Counted from the first letter of the stretch, positions 17,690-25,665 are shown. The stretch is 57,568 nt of DNA from Pseudomonadota bacterium (GCA_016202695.1 JACQOE010000081.1:1-57568); one strand, 5' to 3'. Notes: generated by a model not told the origin, from the letters alone. Made by a program: numbers and translations.

Positions 17690-19090
17690 CTAGGGTCGGA
17701 ACTCGCGCAGGAACATCTGCGCCGTCCAGCCGATCAGCGACGGCTCCTCGGCGGAGGGGGGCAGCGGCTCCGGGCGCTCGTCGGTGCAGCGAAGCGTGTA
17801 GATGTGCTCGCCGAGCGGGATGATGCCGACCTTGCCGCCGATCAGGCTCGTGCGCCGGATCACCGAGGCGCGGCTGGCGCAGCCGAGCCCGTAGAGCGAG
17901 CGGAACAGTCGCGGCCGGTCGGGGGCGGGGCGCAGGCTCTCGCTCACCCGCTCGAAGGTGCCGGCGCCCGAGTTCACCCAGTGGTCGTTGTAGTCGACAT
18001 AGGCCGGGAAGACCGAGTCCAGACCCTTGTACTGAAGCTCGGTGATCAGCTCGTCGAACAGCCGCGCCGGCCGGAACGGGCAGAGGTAGTTGGCGTAGAG
18101 GATGATCTGCGGGAAGTCGCCGCCGCGCTCGATCTCGCCCAGGCAATAGGCCAGCACCTCGCCCAGCGTGCGCTCGCGGGCCATCAGCTCGGGCGGCCGG
18201 CGGATCGCCCGCGCCCCCGCCCGCTCGGCCCGCTCGCGCACCGCCTCGCTCTCCGAGAAGGCGTAGACCGAGCGCACGTAACGCGCGCCCCCGACCTGTT
18301 GCAGGAGATGGGTGAGGAGGTCGCCGCCCATCAGCTGGCGCGGCTCGCCCAGCACGGGGGCGACCGCGGCGACGTTGCAGTTCTCGGGGCGCATAACCTC
18401 GGGGAGGTCGTTGATGACCTCGCGCTCCAGGGTTTCGAGGTTGTCGCTCACCCCGGCGGCGCGCGCCGAATCGCCGTTCTGGTTGATGCCGTGATGGTGG
18501 TACACCGCGGCTCGCGGCTCGTAGACCAGCCGGTAGCCGGCCTCGATCACCGCCTTGCCCCAGTGCCGGTCCTCGATGTTGGTGACCTCCTCGTCGAACG
18601 GGATTCGCTCCCACACCGAGCGGCGGATCATGCTGTTGGCGTTGTGGAAGAAGTAGTCCTTGACCTGCACCCGGCGGTCGAGGCCGAAGACGGTGAGGAG
18701 GTCGCGCTTGTCGAGGGCGGTGCTGAAGGCGAGCGGAAGCTGGCGGCCGTAGACCCCGGCCACGCCCGCGTCGTCGAAACCGGCGGCGAGCGCCCGCAGC
18801 CAGCCCTCGTCGCGCGGGATGCAGTGCGCCGAGAGGCAGGCGATCAGCGCCCCCGAGGCGCGGCGGATGCCGGCGTTCAGCGCCTGTCCCGGGCGGTAGC
18901 GCTCGACGCTCACCACGTCGCGCACCGGATGGCGGCGGGCCACCTCCAGCGTGTGGTCGGTGCTCCGGTTGTCGACCAGGATCACCTCGAAGTCGGGATG
19001 GTCCTGGCGGAAGACCATCGCCAGGCACTCGCCGATCCACGCCTCCTCGTTGCGGGTGCGGATGATCACCGAGACCCTGGGCGGGCTCAC
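17690..19090 (-). CDS. Family 2 glycosyltransferase fused to a cytidylyltransferase-like domain
   Basis: A 466-residue two-domain protein. Residues 1 to about 215 are a GT-A family 2 glycosyltransferase: VSVIIRTRNEEAWIGECL, EVILVDNRSTDHTL and the late NIEDRHWGKAVIEAGYRLVY. Residues about 232-400 resemble acylneuraminate/Kdo cytidylyltransferases: APVLGEPRQLMGGDLLTHLL, AERAGARAIRRPPELMARE and QIILYANYLCPFRP. The nucleotide-binding opening of true cytidylyltransferases (PARGGSK) is not present, so this half may be inactive or bind a sugar. The GTG start overlaps the aldolase stop (GTGA). Likely role: surface glycan assembly. No membrane segment is seen. Confidence 0.85.
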   Translation of the reverse strand: MSPPRVSVIIRTRNEEAWIGECLAMVFRQDHPDFEVILVDNRSTDHTLEVARRHPVRDVVSVERYRPGQALNAGIRRASGALIACLSAHCIPRDEGWLRALAAGFDDAGVAGVYGRQLPLAFSTALDKRDLLTVFGLDRRVQVKDYFFHNANSMIRRSVWERIPFDEEVTNIEDRHWGKAVIEAGYRLVYEPRAAVYHHHGINQNGDSARAAGVSDNLETLEREVINDLPEVMRPENCNVAAVAPVLGEPRQLMGGDLLTHLLQQVGGARYVRSVYAFSESEAVRERAERAGARAIRRPPELMARERTLGEVLAYCLGEIERGGDFPQIILYANYLCPFRPARLFDELITELQYKGLDSVFPAYVDYNDHWVNSGAGTFERVSESLRPAPDRPRLFRSLYGLGCASRASVIRRTSLIGGKVGIIPLGEHIYTLRCTDERPEPLPPSAEEPSLIGWTAQMFLREFRP

Positions 19091-19869
19091 GGCGCGCGCC
19101 CCTCAGTGGCCAGCTCGGCGACGATCCCCTGGTAGGCGCGGCGGAGCACGGCCCCGTCGACGCTTACCGTGACGAAGGTGATCCCGCGCTCCACCAGCGC
19201 CCGCGCGCCGGCGGCGTCGGCGGCGTAGCAGCCGACCGCCACCCCGTGCCCGAGCACCCGCGCGACCGCGCCCTCGAACGCCTCGCGGAACCGTGGATGG
19301 TCGAAGCCGCCCCTCATGCCCAGGCTCTGCGAGAGGTCGTAGATGCCAAGGAAGACGACGTCGAGGCCGGGAAGCCGGCAGATGTCGTCGAGCGCCGCGA
19401 GGCCGCCCTTGTCCTCGATCAGGAGCACCGAGAGCACCAGCTCGTTCTGGCCGGCGAGGTGGGCCTTCTCGTTGCGATAGTCGAACATCGAGGCGCGGGT
19501 GAGCGTGGCGACGCCGCGGTTCTCGGAGGAGTCGCCGTAGCGCATCGCCGCCAAGCTGAGCCGCGCCGACTCCAGGCTGTCGACGTGGGGGACGATCACG
19601 CCCCTGGCGCCCGAATCGAGGGTGCGGAGGATGTTGCTGTTCCCGGCTGAGGGCACGCGCGTGATCGGCACTAGGCCGCTTCGCTCGGCTGCGCAGTAGA
19701 GCGCCGGCATCTCGGTGAAGGAGTGCGGCCCGTGCTCCATGTCGAAGACGATGAAGTCGAGCCCGGCGGCGCCGATGACCTCGACCGTCTGCAGGCTGGG
19801 GATGTGCGACCAGGTGCCGAACACCGGCCGCCTGGCCTTGAGCCGGGCCTTGAGCTCCCGCACGGTCAC
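19087..19869 (-). CDS. HpcH/HpaI family aldolase
   Basis: A 260-residue class II pyruvate aldolase of the HpcH/HpaI (2-keto-3-deoxy acid) family. RPVFGTWSHIPS opens it, GLDFIVFDMEHGPHS holds the usual metal-site region, and ARGVIVPHVDSLESA and LPGLDVVFLGIYDLSQSLGM follow. Such enzymes split or join pyruvate (or a hydroxypyruvate) and an aldehyde. The GTG at 19869 overlaps the SDR stop as GTGA; the gene overlaps the glycosyltransferase in the same way. The context of sugar genes suggests forming or breaking a 3-deoxy-2-ulosonic acid (inference) rather than aromatic catabolism. Confidence 0.9.
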   Translation of the reverse strand: MTVRELKARLKARRPVFGTWSHIPSLQTVEVIGAAGLDFIVFDMEHGPHSFTEMPALYCAAERSGLVPITRVPSAGNSNILRTLDSGARGVIVPHVDSLESARLSLAAMRYGDSSENRGVATLTRASMFDYRNEKAHLAGQNELVLSVLLIEDKGGLAALDDICRLPGLDVVFLGIYDLSQSLGMRGGFDHPRFREAFEGAVARVLGHGVAVGCYAADAAGARALVERGITFVTVSVDGAVLRRAYQGIVAELATEGRAP

Positions 19870-20615
19870 GGCAGCACCGCCCCGCCGGCGACGCTGATCA
19901 CCTGGCCGGTGACGTAGCCCTGCTCCTCCGAGCACAGGAAGACGCAGGCCGCGGCCACGTCGGCGAGGCGGCCGGCGCGCTTCAGCAGCGTCATCTCCAC
20001 GATTCGCGCCCCGGCCGGGCCGGCGAGCTCGTCGGCGGTCTGCTCGGTGAGCATGATGCCGGGGGCGACGGCGTTGACCAGGATGTTGTGGGGGGCGCCG
20101 TAGCGGGCGACCGCCGCGGTCAGGCTGATGAGCCCGGCCTTGGAGACCGCGTAGTGCACGGTCTTCGGCCCGTGGTACTGGCCGGCGACCGAGCTGATGT
20201 TGACGATCCGCCCGCCGCCGCGGCGGATCAGGTGGGGAAAGACCTCCTGGCAGCAGAGGAACGGCCCCTTGAGGTTGACCGCCATGATGCGGTCCCAGTC
20301 CTCTTCGGTGGTCTCCTCGAAGGTGCAGCGGTGGTTGATGCCGGCGTTGTTGACCAGGATGTCGATGCCGCCGAACGCCTCGGCCGCGCGGGCGAAGGCG
20401 GCGCGGCACGCCGCCCGCTCGCGCACGTCCATCGCCGCCGCCTCGGCGCGGCCCCCGGCGGCGCGGATCTCGCCCACCACCTCCGCCGCCTTGTCGGCGC
20501 GATCGCGGTACCCGACCAGCACGCTCGCCCCCTCGCGGGCGAAGGCGAGCGCGATCTCGCGGCCGATGCCGCGGCTTCCGCCGGTCACAACCGCCGTCTT
20601 TGCCGCCAGTCGCAC
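19866..20615 (-). CDS. SDR family NAD(P)-dependent oxidoreductase
   Basis: A 249-residue classical short-chain dehydrogenase. The cofactor motif is VVTGGSRGIGRE, NNAGINH is present, and the active-site Ser and Tyr-x-x-x-Lys are in IVNISSVAGQ and HYAVSKAGL. It ends with TGQVISVAGGAVLP. A GTG start at 20615 is preceded by AAGGAG. It is the first gene of the leftward sugar operon and probably oxidises or reduces a sugar hydroxyl or keto group there. FabG-like resemblance is general and does not fix the substrate. Confidence 0.93.
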   Translation of the reverse strand: MRLAAKTAVVTGGSRGIGREIALAFAREGASVLVGYRDRADKAAEVVGEIRAAGGRAEAAAMDVRERAACRAAFARAAEAFGGIDILVNNAGINHRCTFEETTEEDWDRIMAVNLKGPFLCCQEVFPHLIRRGGGRIVNISSVAGQYHGPKTVHYAVSKAGLISLTAAVARYGAPHNILVNAVAPGIMLTEQTADELAGPAGARIVEMTLLKRAGRLADVAAACVFLCSEEQGYVTGQVISVAGGAVLP

Positions 20616-20699
20616 CGAGTCTCCTTCCGCACCGAGCCGCCGGTCGCGCTCTCGTCCCTCGGGCTGCCGAGGGACGCCGCCGGGGCCGATCCGGGCGCT

Positions 20700-20728
20700 A
20701 ACTTAGGCTGGGGGCCATATCCTGCCAA
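20700..20728 (-). promoter_or_regulatory. Candidate promoter of the SDR-aldolase-GT-dehydrogenase operon
   Basis: Minus strand TTGGCA (20728-20723), 17-base spacer, TAAGTT (20705-20700). Start of transcription would be near 20693, about 78 bases before the SDR GTG. It lies in the 200-base divergent gap between the two halves of the sugar locus. Confidence 0.5.
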
Positions 20729-20817
20729 GCCCTCGCCGCTTTTCGCGCCGCCGCGGCAAGCCCCTTCTGTTGGCGGGCGTAGGGCGCTAGGGTCTCGGCG
20801 TGTGCCCACACCCCCGG

Positions 20818-21963
20818 ATGGCCGCGGGCCCGGACGTGACCGAAGCCAAGGACTTGACCGCCCCCGCCGAGATCGACCCGGCTCGCGCCGCCGCCCCCGC
20901 GGAGGCGGCGCCCGCCTTCGACCTCGACCGCTTCCTGGCCGTCGTTTCCGGCATCCTCCGCGGCTCGCTCGGCCCCGGCGAGCTTCGCTTCCAGGGCAGC
21001 ATCGCCGGCAACATCAACCGCATCTACCGGTTCTCCTACGCCGGCCGGCCCCTGGGGGCGCGGGTCGCGCTCAACCGCGACCGCTTCAAGTACGAGAAGG
21101 ACATCATCAAGGAGGTCTTCGCCATCCTCCTCCTTCAGCACGCCGGCGAGGGCGCCAACGACCGGACCGCGCGGCGGATCGTCGAGGCGATGCTGGTCTC
21201 GCCGACCGGCGCGCATGTCGGGCACGCCGGGGTGCGGAGCATCCTCCACTACGACTGGTCGATGACGCGCTTCCCCTATCCCTTCTTCGTCTTCGAGTGG
21301 GTCGAGGGCGAGGTGCTGTGGCTGAGGCCCGACCCTGCCCACTATGCCGGCGCCGGCGAGGACCTCGCCCGGCTCCACCGCATCGGCTTCGCCGCCTTCT
21401 ATCGGGACATCTTCGCCGCCGGCCGAGAGCCGCTCGCCTGGGCGGAGCGGTTCCGGGGCGCGCTCGCGCCCGAGCTGGCCAAGGCCCGCGCCGCCCTTCC
21501 CGCGGCGGTGGTCGCTAGGCTCGAGTCGATCGCGCCCGAGTCGATGGCGGGCCCCTCCGCCACCTTCGTCCACAACGACTACTCGGGGGCGAACATCATC
21601 GTTGGCCCGGAGGGCAGGCGCCGCATCATCGACTGGGACAACTGGGTGATCGACGCCGCCGAGCTCGACCTGATCAAAATGAAGTACTGGACCGCCGTCG
21701 GCCCGGAGGGGCGCCTGGTCCACGAACCAAACCTGTTCGCCGCCTTCCGCGAGGGCTATCGCAGGGGCGGCGGGCGGGCGATCGACGAGCGCCGGCTCTG
21801 GGCCTATGAGGGGCTGTGGCTCTTGCGCGCCTACAACTTCGAGAGTGCCAAGCGCGCCGGCGAGGTTCGCGACGAGACCGACTGGGCCCGGGTCTATCCC
21901 GGCCCCGAGGCCTATGTCGCATACCTGGACGATCTAGTGCCAGAGGTGGGGCCCGAACGGTGA
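20818..21963 (+). CDS. Aminoglycoside phosphotransferase-like kinase
   Basis: A 381-residue protein of the APH/choline-kinase fold. The Brenner-type motif TFVHNDYSGANII (His, Asp and Asn of the catalytic loop) and the metal-binding RRIIDWDNWVID are intact. The N-lobe Lys motif is less clear. Such kinases phosphorylate small hydroxyl compounds, including sugars and choline. ATG 20818 is used; a GTG at 20800 in frame is an alternative, and neither has a clear ribosome-binding site. It overlaps the KdsB-like gene by GTGA and heads the rightward half of the sugar locus, so a sugar kinase role is likely (inference). Confidence 0.82.
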   Translation: MAAGPDVTEAKDLTAPAEIDPARAAAPAEAAPAFDLDRFLAVVSGILRGSLGPGELRFQGSIAGNINRIYRFSYAGRPLGARVALNRDRFKYEKDIIKEVFAILLLQHAGEGANDRTARRIVEAMLVSPTGAHVGHAGVRSILHYDWSMTRFPYPFFVFEWVEGEVLWLRPDPAHYAGAGEDLARLHRIGFAAFYRDIFAAGREPLAWAERFRGALAPELAKARAALPAAVVARLESIAPESMAGPSATFVHNDYSGANIIVGPEGRRRIIDWDNWVIDAAELDLIKMKYWTAVGPEGRLVHEPNLFAAFREGYRRGGGRAIDERRLWAYEGLWLLRAYNFESAKRAGEVRDETDWARVYPGPEAYVAYLDDLVPEVGPER

Positions 21964-22754
21964 GGATCGCGGTCGTCATCCCGGCGCGCTACGGCTCGCG
22001 CCGCTATCCCGGCAAGCCGCTGATGACGATCCGCGGCCGCAGCCTCCTCAATCGCGTGTGGGCGATCGCCAAGGCGGTCGGCGGGGTGGACGAGGTCTAC
22101 GTCGCCACCGACGACGAGCGGATCGCGGCCCACGCCCGAAGCTTCGGCGCGGCCGCGGTGATGACCCGGGCGGACTGCGCCACCGGCACCGACCGGGTGC
22201 GCGAGGCCGTCGCCCGGATCGAGCCCCGGCCCGACGCCGTGGTCAACCTCCAGGGCGACGCGGTGCTCACCCCCCCCTGGGTGATCCGGGCCCTGGTCGA
22301 CGCGCTCCGCGCCGAGCCCTCGCTCCGGCTGGTCACCGCCGCGGTCCACTGCGGGCCCGAGCAGTACGAGGCGCTTCTCGACCTCAAGGCGAAGAGCCCG
22401 ACCAGCGGCACCCTCGTCACCTTCGACAGGCGCGGCTTCGCCCTCTACTTCTCCAAGGCGGTGATCCCGTACCTGCGCATCCGCGCCGCCGGGGCGCCGC
22501 TGCCGGTCTATCGGCACATCGGCATCTACGGCTATCGCCGCGACGCGCTCGAGGAGCTGGCCGGCCTCGCGCCGACGCCGCTCGAGGTGGCAGAGCAGCT
22601 CGAGCAGCTCCGGGCGCTGGAGAACGGCATCCCGATCAAGGTCGTGGTCGTCGACTATCGCGGCCGCAGCCACGGCTCGGTCGACGCGCCCGAGGACGTG
22701 CCGGTGATCGAGGCGATCATCGACCGCGAGGGCGAGCTGGTGCCGGGGCGCTGA
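21960..22754 (+). CDS. KdsB-like cytidylyltransferase (CMP-ulosonate synthetase)
   Basis: A 264-residue protein closely related to 3-deoxy-manno-octulosonate cytidylyltransferase, which makes CMP-Kdo from CTP. The opening VVIPARYGSRRYPGKPLMTI is the CTP-binding motif. VYVATDDERIAAHA, CATGTDRVREAV, VNLQGDAVLTPPW and ALYFSKAVIPY follow the family. Two diagnostic spots differ from ordinary KdsB: QGDEP is QGDAV, and the His before the GTDR motif is missing. This suggests a related but different acid sugar. The GTG start overlaps the kinase stop. It is therefore not assigned the kdsB symbol. Confidence 0.85.
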   Translation: MRIAVVIPARYGSRRYPGKPLMTIRGRSLLNRVWAIAKAVGGVDEVYVATDDERIAAHARSFGAAAVMTRADCATGTDRVREAVARIEPRPDAVVNLQGDAVLTPPWVIRALVDALRAEPSLRLVTAAVHCGPEQYEALLDLKAKSPTSGTLVTFDRRGFALYFSKAVIPYLRIRAAGAPLPVYRHIGIYGYRRDALEELAGLAPTPLEVAEQLEQLRALENGIPIKVVVVDYRGRSHGSVDAPEDVPVIEAIIDREGELVPGR

Positions 22755-22755
22755 G

Positions 22756-23394
22756 ATGAGACTCGTCTTCGCCCGCCACGGCAACACCTTCGCGCCCGGC
22801 GACCGGGTCGTGTGGGTGGGGCGGAGGACCGACCTGCCGCTGGTCGCGCGGGGGGAGGAGCAGGCGCGTGAGGCGGCGGCGGGCCTCGCCCGGGCCGGCT
22901 TCGTGCCCGACGCCGTCTACTGCGCCTCGCTCCGGCGCACCCGCGGCTTCGCCGAGATCGTCGCCGGGGCGCTCGCCGGGGCCCCCGATCCGATCGTCGA
23001 CGACCGCCTCGACGAGATCGACTACGGGGCCTGGGAGGGGCTGACCGCCGAGGAGGTGGCGGCCCGGCCGGGCGGGGGCGACATGCTCGCCGCCTGGGTC
23101 GGGTCCGATGCCTGGCCCGAGGGTGCCGGCTGGCGGAGCACCCGCGAGGAGGTGTCGGCGCGCGTCCGCGGCTTCATCGCCGAGCGGCTCGGCGGCGCCG
23201 CCGGCCCGTCGCGCGTGCTCGTGGTCGGGAGCAACGGGGTGCTGCGGTTCTTTCCCCGCCTCCTCGACGCCGCCCCGCCGCCGGCCGGGGCGCCCGCGTC
23301 CTACCAGCTCAAGACCGGCCACCTGGGACTGGTCGCCGGCGAGGGCGGTCGCTTCCGGATCGAGCGCTGGAACGTCTCGCCGGCAAGCCTCTAG
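22756..23394 (+). CDS. Histidine phosphatase family protein lacking the second His
   Basis: A 212-residue member of the branch-1 histidine phosphatase (phosphoglycerate mutase-like) fold. The nucleophile motif is FARHGNT (His8). SLRRTRGFAEIV and DEIDYGAWEGL match the family Arg and Glu positions. The normal C-terminal SHGG motif, which provides the second catalytic His, reads VVGSNGVLRFF, with Asn in place of His. Activity may be altered or lost. It starts one base after the KdsB-like gene; in a Kdo-like pathway a phosphatase would remove the phosphate before CMP activation. Confidence 0.85.
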   Translation: MRLVFARHGNTFAPGDRVVWVGRRTDLPLVARGEEQAREAAAGLARAGFVPDAVYCASLRRTRGFAEIVAGALAGAPDPIVDDRLDEIDYGAWEGLTAEEVAARPGGGDMLAAWVGSDAWPEGAGWRSTREEVSARVRGFIAERLGGAAGPSRVLVVGSNGVLRFFPRLLDAAPPPAGAPASYQLKTGHLGLVAGEGGRFRIERWNVSPASL

Positions 23395-23412
23395 CCGCGC
23401 CCCTTCGGCGGC

Positions 23413-24168
23413 CTATACGCCGAAGGGGGCCCGCCGCGCCGAGACCTTCTGGAACAGCCCGCCGAAGATCGTCCGCTTGCGCCAGGCGAAGCCTCCCGGC
23501 CGCTCGACGAGGTCGGCGATCTCGAGCTCCCAGAGGCTCTTCGCGAACGGCTCCAGGGTGTCGAAGACGAGGCCGGTCACGGCCTTGAGCGGATGGAGAG
23601 CGACCGGCCGGTGATAGTCGACGAACACCGCCACGCCCCCGGGGCGGACCCGGGCGAGGAGCGCGTTCACCACCTCGCGCTTGCAGGGGTCGGGAATCTC
23701 GTGGAGGAGGAAGTAGCAGCACACCCCGTCGTAGACGCCGTCGCCCGGCCGTCGGGCGTCGGCCCGGCGCACCCGGGCCTGGGGAAGGCCGCGGAGCTTC
23801 CGGCGCGCCGTCGCCGCCTGGATCGGGGCGACGTCGATCACTTCGAGGAGCCCTTCGGGGCCGAGGTGGAGGGCGAGGCGGCGGGAGAAGTCACCGTAGA
23901 CCGCGGCCGCCTGCAGGACGCGCTCGCCCGGCCGGAACTCCTCGAAGGCAAGGCGCTGGAGCCGCCGGTGGTTGCCCCACAGGATCGTCGCCACCACCAG
24001 GTCGTGATCGAGGAGGCGGACGTTGCGGGGATCGAGGTACGCCCAGGCGTAGGTCTCGCGCAGGTAGTCGGGGATGGCGGGGCCGCGCGGGCGGGGCGCG
24101 TCGCCCAGGATCGCGCGGGCGGCGTGGGGCAGCGGCAGGGCGCGGGCGACATCGTAGGGAGCGTTCAT
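23413..24168 (-). CDS. rquA: Rhodoquinone biosynthesis methyltransferase-like protein RquA
   Basis: A 251-residue member of the class I SAM methyltransferase fold that matches RquA, the enzyme needed to turn ubiquinone into rhodoquinone. Characteristic segments are IPDYLRETYAWAYLDPRNV, ATILWGNHRRLQRLAF, VLQAAAVYGDFSRRLA, DVAPIQAATARRKL, CYFLLHEIPDP, FVDYHRP and VFDTLEPFAKSLWELEI. Instead of the methyltransferase GxGxG loop it has AAAVYGDF, as in RquA. Rhodoquinone serves low-oxygen fumarate reduction at the membrane. It stands alone, convergent with the histidine phosphatase, and has an FNR-like box upstream. RquA occurs patchily, mainly in Alpha- and Betaproteobacteria. Confidence 0.93.
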   Translation of the reverse strand: MNAPYDVARALPLPHAARAILGDAPRPRGPAIPDYLRETYAWAYLDPRNVRLLDHDLVVATILWGNHRRLQRLAFEEFRPGERVLQAAAVYGDFSRRLALHLGPEGLLEVIDVAPIQAATARRKLRGLPQARVRRADARRPGDGVYDGVCCYFLLHEIPDPCKREVVNALLARVRPGGVAVFVDYHRPVALHPLKAVTGLVFDTLEPFAKSLWELEIADLVERPGGFAWRKRTIFGGLFQKVSARRAPFGV

Positions 24169-24241
24169 CCGAGACCCCTTCTGCGATCACTCGCCGCTCC
24201 GCCCGTGGGTCCTGCCCGGCGACATCGGCGGCTTCCGCCGC

Positions 24242-24284
24242 ATTATGGGTGGGGCCGACCCCGTACCACCATGATGTAAGTCAA
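24242..24284 (-). promoter_or_regulatory. FNR-like box and -10 element upstream of rquA
   Basis: On the minus strand TTGAC-TTAC-ATCAT (24284-24271) matches the FNR/CRP-type consensus TTGAT-N4-ATCAA at 8 of 10 positions. A CATAAT (24247-24242) follows and could be the -10. The start would be near 24235, which puts the box centre at about -42, the usual activator position. rquA starts 67 bases further on. Confidence 0.55.
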
Positions 24285-24426
24285 TGAGAACTCAGGGAAA
24301 ACATTGCGGTGCCGAACGGGTCGGCGGGCCCGCCGCGCAGACGGAATCGTTTCCGTCCCGGCCCGCGGGTGGGGCACACTCGCGGCTCGGGGCCGGCAAG
24401 GCGCCGGCGGCGGTCGGGAGGGGCGC

Positions 24427-25137
24427 ATGCGGACGGGATCGGACGTCGAGTTCAACACCTTTACCCTGCTGGCGCGCTGCCCGCGGAGCGGCGCGCTCGG
24501 CGTCGCCATGGCCACCGGCGAGATGGCGGTGGGCTCGCGCTGCCCTTACGCCAAGGCCGGCGTCGGCGCGGTCGCCACCCAGGCGATGACCGACCCGCGG
24601 CTCGGGCCGCTCGCGCTTCGCCTCCTCGACACCGGCTACTCGGCCCCCAAGGTGTTGGCCGAGCTCGCCTCCTCGGACCCGGCGATCGAGCGCCGCCAGA
24701 TCGGCATCGTCGACGCCGACGGCCGCGCCGTTGCCCGCACCGGGGCGGGGGCGCGCGACTGGAAGGGCCACCGGCTGGGCCCGGGCTGCGTGGCGATGGG
24801 CAACCGCCTCGTCGGCGAAGGCGTTATCGCGGCCATGGAGCGCGCCTTCGCCGCGCGCCCCGGGGACGACCTCGCCGAGCGCCTGCTGGCCGCGATCGAG
24901 GCCGGGCGCGACGCCGGCGGACAGCCCGACGGGCAGCGCTCGGCCGCCATCCTGGTGGTCGAGACCAGATCCTTTCCGCTGGTCGATCTGCGGGTCGACG
25001 AGCACGCCGAGCCGGTTGCCGAGCTTCGCCGGCTCTACCGGCTCTATGCCCCCCTCATCCCCTACTACCGGGAGCGCGCCGCCAACCCCGAGCTCGGCAC
25101 CTACGACGAGTGGCTGAAGGCGCGGGGCCTCGCCTGA
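24427..25137 (+). CDS. DUF1028 domain-containing protein
   Basis: A 236-residue protein of the DUF1028 family (PF06267), with an Ntn-hydrolase-like fold but no established function. NTFTLLARCPRSGALGVAMA and VGSRCPYAKAGVGAVATQA are the family signature, and VAMGNRLVGE and DGQRSAAILVV follow. ATG 24427 has a GGAGGGG about four bases before it; longer in-frame starts lack one. No signal peptide is seen. It is convergent with bacterioferritin and divergent from rquA; neighbours give no clear clue to its role. Confidence 0.85.
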   Translation: MRTGSDVEFNTFTLLARCPRSGALGVAMATGEMAVGSRCPYAKAGVGAVATQAMTDPRLGPLALRLLDTGYSAPKVLAELASSDPAIERRQIGIVDADGRAVARTGAGARDWKGHRLGPGCVAMGNRLVGEGVIAAMERAFAARPGDDLAERLLAAIEAGRDAGGQPDGQRSAAILVVETRSFPLVDLRVDEHAEPVAELRRLYRLYAPLIPYYRERAANPELGTYDEWLKARGLA

Positions 25138-25155
25138 GCGGCGGGCGCCGCCGGC

Positions 25156-25632
25156 TCACTTCCCCATGTCCATCCACGACTGGAGGTAATTCTCGAGCCC
25201 CACCGCCCGGATGCGCTCGATCTGGGTCTCGATCCAGTCGACGTGGTGCTCCTCGTCGGCCATGATCGTCTGGAACAGGTCGCGGGTGACGTAGTCCTGC
25301 ACCTGTTCGCAGGTCTTGATCGCGCCCTGCAGGTCGGTCCGCGCGCGATGCTCGCAGTCGAGGTCGGACTTGAGCAACCCCGGCACGTCCTTGCCGACCT
25401 GGATGCGGTGCAGCTCCTGGACCACGGGGGTGCCCTCGAGGAACAGGATGCGGTCGATCAGCAGGTCGGCGTGCTTCATCTCCTCGATCGACTCCTGGTA
25501 CTCGTGCTCGGCGAACTTCTCGAGCCCCCAGTTCTTCAGCATCCGCGAGTGCACGAAGAACTGATAGATCACCGTCAGCTCGTTCTTCAGCACCGCGTTG
25601 AGGTGCCTGACGACCTTGGGGTCTCCCTTCAT
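25156..25632 (-). CDS. bfr: Bacterioferritin
   Basis: A 158-residue haem-containing ferritin subunit that forms a 24-mer shell storing iron. The haem ligand Met52 lies in SIEEMKHADLLIDRILFLEG. The dinuclear ferroxidase ligands are visible in LKNELTVIYQ (Glu18), EEMKH (Glu51, His54), DLDCEHRART (Glu94) and DEEHHVDW (Glu127, His130). Length is normal. It starts 33 bases after phaR in the same direction, which may be a chance arrangement. No Fur box was recognised. Confidence 0.96.
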   Translation of the reverse strand: MKGDPKVVRHLNAVLKNELTVIYQFFVHSRMLKNWGLEKFAEHEYQESIEEMKHADLLIDRILFLEGTPVVQELHRIQVGKDVPGLLKSDLDCEHRARTDLQGAIKTCEQVQDYVTRDLFQTIMADEEHHVDWIETQIERIRAVGLENYLQSWMDMGK

Positions 25633-25665
25633 CTCCGTCCTCCTCCTCGTGATCGCGTACGCTCG

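Noticed and set aside
17690..19040. A 953-codon open frame crossing the GT2, dehydrogenase and GFA regions on the minus strand
   Set aside because: It is a shifted shadow of the two real genes, rich in Arg and Pro with no domains.
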